From a virus, in the IMG/VR virus record IMGVR_UViG_3300009181_000011, positions 1 through 40,905 of that record: DNA of 40,905 nt; one strand, written 5' to 3'. Every line of letters begins with the position of its first letter. Position 1 is the first letter of the stretch. The translations under genes and the position numbers were made by a program. Shown piece after piece: positions 38,201 through 40,905 of this stretch. Below the pieces are notes generated by a model. The model was not told the origin of the DNA, made no database searches, and worked only from the letters and a program-made list of their open reading frames with translations.

Positions 38201-40905
38201 TCTTCTTCGTCGCAGCCTCGAGCTCGGCCTCCTTCTTGGGGATGGACTCGGTCAGGCGCTCGACAGCCTTGGTGGCCCGCTCCTGATCGTCGAGGGCCTT
38301 CTTGGTTGCAGAGGATACCTCTCTGATGTCCTTCTCGATGTCGGTCAGGATGAAGCGGTAGCCGTCCTTCTTCTGCTGCGCCAGCACGTCGCGCTGGATA
38401 TCCACCTTAAAGTCTCGCTGCCCCTTGTACCGCTTGGCCATGGCCATCTCGTTGGCTTTGCCCAGGAACCCAGCATCCTCGCTGAACAGGATGCTGGGGT
38501 TGGCTGGATCATAGCTCCCATTGTTTCCGACGGAGCTCTTGATCTGAGTCGGCTCAAATGCAATGTATGACTGCCCTCCACCTTCAAACGCGTTCTCGTA
38601 CACGATGCCGTCGTATCCCAGTCGTTGGAGACCAACCCTGAAATCATCGGGGGTATCCATTGCATCTACTTCGGCCAGGCTGAACGGACCTTCGTTGCCT
38701 GGGCCAAGGTATTCTCGCAGCATCTCAACGTCTTCCCAGTTCCCCAGGTCGGACACAATGTCGTAGGGGGTCTGAATGCTGAGATAGACGGGCATAACCC
38801 TCATCCCCGAAGAGTCCGGGTTTCCATCCCAACTCTTGGAGAATACTTCAGCAGCCCTGGATGGCGTGTATCCGTCATACGCTTCCGAAACTCTTGCGTT
38901 CGCCTGCTCAACAGTGCCGAAGTGGAACCCAAGTTCTCTGTATTGAGGATCGAAGGCCGAAAATGGAGTTTGGCTGTCAGTTCCGTGGTAGAAAACTTTG
39001 GGCTTTCCGTTAGAGTCTACAGCCTTGCTGTCATTGAACCACCTCTTGAACGACGGAGAGTTTACCTGGTCCTCCGAGTACAGGATGCTGGGGTTACTGG
39101 GGTCGAAGGCTCCGCTGTTGGCGGTGGCGCTCTTGATCTGGGTGGGGGAGAAGACGGCTATGGAATCAATGGGGTCACCATCATTCCACCGTTCTTGCAG
39201 GTAAACCCCATCATACCCATTAGCAATTATGTTATCCCTAACTCCTGTTTCAGGAGAGTCGAATATTTCCCATGTCTGAGAGTCTAGTTTTGGGTCAAAC
39301 AATGGGTCTGTTCTTCCGGTGCTATCTTGCAAATAAGCCCATGCGTCGTCGGATGCTTTCCATCCTCCAACGGAATTGAACTGCTCAACCATCTTATTGA
39401 ACGCATCACTTCGTGAGTCGGTGAGGTCAGCCACCGCTCTGATGTCAAGGAATGATTCGTATACCATTTCTCCGTAAGATGAAGCGTATCCCCTATCCCT
39501 TGAGAAGTAGATTCCACCGACCCGACCCGTCTCAAAAACGTCATGATTTGAACTGCTCCCATGGTAAACCACCATCGGCTCGCCGTTCTCGTCCACGACC
39601 TTGGACGCCCCAACTGGAATTGGCTGCCCTCTTTCGCCAAGATGTTCCAGGTCGATCTTCTGCCAATCAAGAACGTCACCCTGGGGGACGTTGTAGTCAA
39701 TCGTGTTCGGCTGCGAGTAGACGCCGGTGTAGTCCGCGTAAAGCGTTTCTCCGTCGTCTTTCCACGACACCATGACGTGCCACCCGCGGCCCTTCTCGTT
39801 CCCAAGGCCCCAGTAGGTGACTTCGCCGGCCCCTTCTGCCTTTAGCCCCTTGCCCAACTTGATGGCAAACAAGTCGCAATTTGCCTCCATCCAGTATTCA
39901 TATGAGTCGTTTGATCCTCTAAAGGCTTCAATCGCAGCCACGACACTGGTGGCAGAGGTTGGCCGCTTTTCCCAATCCCCGAACCACCGCTTGAACGCCA
40001 CGGTGCGGACCTGCAGCCACTGCCGCTCGGTCAGATTGGTGTCGGCTCCGTTGGGGGCCTTGAGCCACTGGGGAGTCCCCTCGTAGCGGGCGCGGACGGC
40101 GTCGATTTGCGAGGCGGGGGCGTCTTGGGAGAAGAGCGGCTCTTTGACAAAGACGGTTTCTTTTTTGGAGTCGATGATGTTAAGAACGGTGCCGCCAGCA
40201 GAGTTATGGACCCAGATGTGGTTCGGATCTCTGGCGTTCACGAAGTCCATGAACACGCCTTCGGAGTGCCACATTCTCGCAGTGGCCACGTCTTCAAAGC
40301 TGGTGACGATTGGGAATGCCCACAGGGCCCCGACGTTTCTCTGCACCTTGAGAAGGTGGTCCTGCAGCGTCTTCAGGTCAGCCTGGAAGATGCTCCTCGG
40401 AAGGTAGTGCAGGGCCGTCAGCTTCCCTTGCCCGTTGGCCATGGCGACGGCGATGTGGTTCTCGTCTGAGTCGGCGAACTTCGCAAGGTCTATCAGGGCC
40501 GTAGCGTCAGTATTTGGGTTCGCGGCGCGGCCTACCCAGCCAGGTATCTTGTTCTTTACCGTGGGGTCTTTCCCCTTCTTGTCGGTCGTGAGCTCAACAA
40601 TAGAACTGACGACAGGATCGACCCCTTGGATGTGTTTTGAAGTCCAGATGTTGCTGAACTTTCCGTGGTCCAGGATGATGTGCCCGGCCAATGTATCTCC
40701 GAAAACTTCAGCAATGCGCTTGGTTACCGAGATGTCTTGCATGGACGCTTCGACTTTTCCGCTCGGGTGATTGTGTACCAAGACAATTTGTGACCCGGTG
40801 TTCTCGGCCATCTTTCTGAGCATTTCGAAGTGAAGCTCTGGATTGGCTCCAGATGGGGCGATGTATGCGGCGGTAGGGTGTCTTGCAGTTATGGCAATGT
40901 GGTCC
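32289..40905 (-). CDS. Giant polyvalent virion protein, C-terminal part (to residue 4,392)
   Basis: This continues the gene beginning at 4685; the 123-base overlap repeats residues near 1522-1561. In order: a RadC/JAB-type motif HNHPSG (1565-1570) with downstream D and DH; the linker ERQWLQVRTVAFKRWFGDWE, typical of polyvalent phage proteins; two ADP-ribosyltransferase-like modules starting VVYHGSS (about 1966) and VFYHGTDS (about 2158); a helical region around 2330-3086; a coiled coil at about 3400-3610 with an internal 53-residue duplication; and a C-terminal helical domain with a hydrophobic segment near 4256-4275. LFSQD-type motifs recur at 1778, 2129, 2327 and 3086. It ends with TAG inside the repeated sequence CTAGCGCACAGGG. 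The likely role is a gp16-like ejection protein carrying anti-host or counter-defence domains. Module names are family inference. Confidence 0.85.
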   Translation of the reverse strand, partial: DHIAITARHPTAAYIAPSGANPELHFEMLRKMAENTGSQIVLVHNHPSGKVEASMQDISVTKRIAEVFGDTLAGHIILDHGKFSNIWTSKHIQGVDPVVSSIVELTTDKKGKDPTVKNKIPGWVGRAANPNTDATALIDLAKFADSDENHIAVAMANGQGKLTALHYLPRSIFQADLKTLQDHLLKVQRNVGALWAFPIVTSFEDVATARMWHSEGVFMDFVNARDPNHIWVHNSAGGTVLNIIDSKKETVFVKEPLFSQDAPASQIDAVRARYEGTPQWLKAPNGADTNLTERQWLQVRTVAFKRWFGDWEKRPTSATSVVAAIEAFRGSNDSYEYWMEANCDLFAIKLGKGLKAEGAGEVTYWGLGNEKGRGWHVMVSWKDDGETLYADYTGVYSQPNTIDYNVPQGDVLDWQKIDLEHLGERGQPIPVGASKVVDENGEPMVVYHGSSSNHDVFETGRVGGIYFSRDRGYASSYGEMVYESFLDIRAVADLTDSRSDAFNKMVEQFNSVGGWKASDDAWAYLQDSTGRTDPLFDPKLDSQTWEIFDSPETGVRDNIIANGYDGVYLQERWNDGDPIDSIAVFSPTQIKSATANSGAFDPSNPSILYSEDQVNSPSFKRWFNDSKAVDSNGKPKVFYHGTDSQTPFSAFDPQYRELGFHFGTVEQANARVSEAYDGYTPSRAAEVFSKSWDGNPDSSGMRVMPVYLSIQTPYDIVSDLGNWEDVEMLREYLGPGNEGPFSLAEVDAMDTPDDFRVGLQRLGYDGIVYENAFEGGGQSYIAFEPTQIKSSVGNNGSYDPANPSILFSEDAGFLGKANEMAMAKRYKGQRDFKVDIQRDVLAQQKKDGYRFILTDIEKDIREVSSATKKALDDQERATKAVERLTESIPKKEAELEAATKKNDANNSELAARGKDTKAESAVMRDARIWLEKYRPQLSPALAEKKAADAEVARLSDKSAALSSEYDKSFNRLVELGFADSIEAMKTNALAIGWYDLKIRHALAALALIHPEIATDKAKKGAFLWALAVTSNGLKVRDNFPLAEKAYNRYMATGKMPGDIGIGTAANAINDSLLKYNDLVEEFGAEELADLMLLELKASQVTKLFKTKVTGEAADETVLGAAVIGPKIGNGFYANLNGIFNQLTMDRWFIRTWGRWTGTLVTERPEMVAAGKAQMAKLIEELSGDAAAREELKKLKISLDMAEAKSFMEADLKQLQDDLKAFTDKTSETHQKIEKMATDAYRKGQLTRFEKLGDGIPAKQEKVDAAQAALNAFKGDESTEAGAKEKKSLVKALTKAQADIDSIQSRIREGFDADQAAKVQEQVLYIERRLSSIPLEIASIESAMDMVQNEPEAYLATMVHKASIDSETRSQLNNVRLASETNVVNEESSDEEDTSDAPLAGTIGNRLRLAGNGLWKYLDGQKEAPGGPVERQVVRRVAREVLNRLHAKNLNLTMADFQALLWYAEKNLYETLGMEPGKAAVYNEADAPDYANAARLLASNTGKTDAEIQEAIDAADRRVQVLSSDGRPADAGSGDQSQLGSQDGQGTGRGQGFGERATRLREKYGLFSEDSLDADVLSQQLDAARIELASLEDPTTLDKRIDAQARQSSAPREAIAREFRKRAESLRVAIAVDEQALATLRAAATSRPTRDDVQKLAVKAAVDAGKIVPTSTLNQYATEAWAAAELERRESLKDLIAESLKYDDIDAWLEAARDEAAMANPDFDVFNDTAPELTPEDRATYKAAYLAARMKDAAEFDKDFLSGLDEAKARDILAKLGTNEPAMQAHKMPRFVKAVALKLANDKEVDPKELARSITAMKNNPRPYRHQVWQYAEGGQVDELLIEALAVEQAMEAAALDYAPPAVEVKALELDPDTDFKLAAELRMSNESKNYWQQRSVQQDEKERALKKEVAGLEKVVETKLEKIDQQKDKTSGAKREARKLEGRLDTATGKVADLKDENKALKNFSSRLWVALEIKKNQVVSLEETRAEFEDALNSARQEADATAAGYKDDIAALEKFSSRLWKALEKTKADARNANEWLDLYKQSYHDAVAQTKIELDEQRKAIRAAEKEARAIRAKFQQMRDMAAYIARPVPKTIHVDEAQQIERMRAMIDPHFRKDEKVSLKRAEQFWYSQHPEEYAHLNTKAKRELNTKSLNLWSFEELENEYLLRKHLEANGRFKLNYKMEQRKARIDRIKREILGAVYKDWAAFDEKVKAMESDLTGMTDEAQKEELRLKISTAMRQRDQIMVNAGQADDKRGKGGDLQALIFTLSNMADILDGGKDYKGPNFEMLYKVPNKAENEFLTEKLRRTDAMFAWLKDNKVPVRDLFKRIKVDGTDSVWTVDALIDIYVGMKNEKKSIAIVHGNKVDPEVIRFAQESPDLAWARNLGDKILAEYEENQQRLFDAIAENENAVPGYEPNYSPMARAEIDLEAMDDQIKYEMGMATAVRAASVEKGFSISRLEIPAEYQKPIKLGAWTQWLEQVVRQEQYISYAPVVKDLKSIYHASEVKNAIEQARGSGYWHEIDTYINTLANRYWGKSFTAFDRVMGRLQSNSAIAYMSYNMATMLKQIPSLFTFMGHTRPDLLVWNLLKLPHTIKMADKRSVQQKGRVERFGFIAIDQGKRKTAVGRWVYEFSHVGMMPMQLVDKAITAAGWGAAFDTAKAKGQSDQDAIDYADFVVDQTQQAGHPKAVAGAYRNQNALLRTLLMFTGPSNKIFNQIGYGNWQALSKGRYLKSVGITIGIAASMAVFWSIGKGQPPETEEDWLQALGAGMVELLPIIGPSLAALIRGYGQGVSPAQNVVQNVADTVKYVTKAVDAKDEEVATKNAIKAAQAALEAAGLTFQFPVTAPIRVFRAVGNGNAGEILGWRAKD
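40783..40905. repeat. Terminal overlap, right copy
   Basis: Exact second copy of bases 1-123. Joining the two copies fuses the minus-strand reading frame 4685-1 with the frame ending at 32289, and the joined length of 13,179 bases is divisible by three. Confidence 0.93.

Overview
The window is almost certainly one complete genome of a temperate, short-tailed (podovirus-type) dsDNA phage or prophage. The first 123 bases (1-123) recur exactly as the last 123 (40783-40905), so the sequence is best read as a circle of 40,782 bp whose ends fall inside a gene. The structural set is podoviral: head-tail connector-type portal, SU10/DUF5309-type capsid protein, T7 gp11/gp12-like tubular proteins and a three-gene inner-core cassette. 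No sheath, tape measure or baseplate gene is visible. A spanin-like lysis cassette suggests a Gram-negative host; I cannot name the genus.

Layout. Nearly everything is transcribed leftward (minus strand). The switch lies at about 25.2-25.35 kb: a LexA/CI-type repressor on the plus strand faces a Cro-like gene on the minus strand, with repeated operator-like sequences between them. From a strong sigma70-type promoter (25267-25295) the early operon runs from 25.2 to 16.5 kb: Cro, Rha/antirepressor, two excisionase-type HTH proteins, a PD-(D/E)XK exonuclease, an ERF annealase, a NinB-like protein, HNH, SSB, a DnaD/Lin1244-type initiator with a hexanucleotide repeat, a small SLT-type transglycosylase and many small unknown genes. 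Most junctions are 1-8 base stop/start overlaps. It ends at a terminator (16491-16512). A second promoter (16435-16461) begins the late unit: terminase, portal, Bbp19-like protein, scaffold, capsid, tail tube and core proteins.

The late unit continues into the most remarkable gene, which crosses the window junction: 4685 to 1, then 40782 to 32289, giving 4,393 codons (4,392 residues), a third of the genome. It occupies the place of T7 gp16 in the gp14-gp15-gp16 order. It carries a zincin motif, a GNAT-like motif, several ADP-ribosyltransferase-like modules, a RadC/JAB-type module, a long coiled coil and a membrane-type C-terminus, punctuated by five copies of an L-F/Y-S-E/Q-D motif. It looks like an ejected 'polyvalent' protein that could act on the host at entry.

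Downstream are a tail fibre with a C1q-like tip, a lysis cassette (membrane coiled-coil protein, L,D-transpeptidase-like protein, small holin-like protein and two overlapping coiled-coil membrane proteins), a tiny zinc-ribbon gene and a DUF1064 nuclease-like gene. A 350-base noncoding segment holds a tRNA/tmRNA-3'-end-like sequence (probable attP), a terminator and the integrase promoter. The tyrosine integrase converges tail to tail with the repressor. Both repressor and integrase appear to be made from leaderless or near-leaderless transcripts. No DNA polymerase, RNA polymerase or replicative helicase was recognised, so the phage probably relies on host enzymes.
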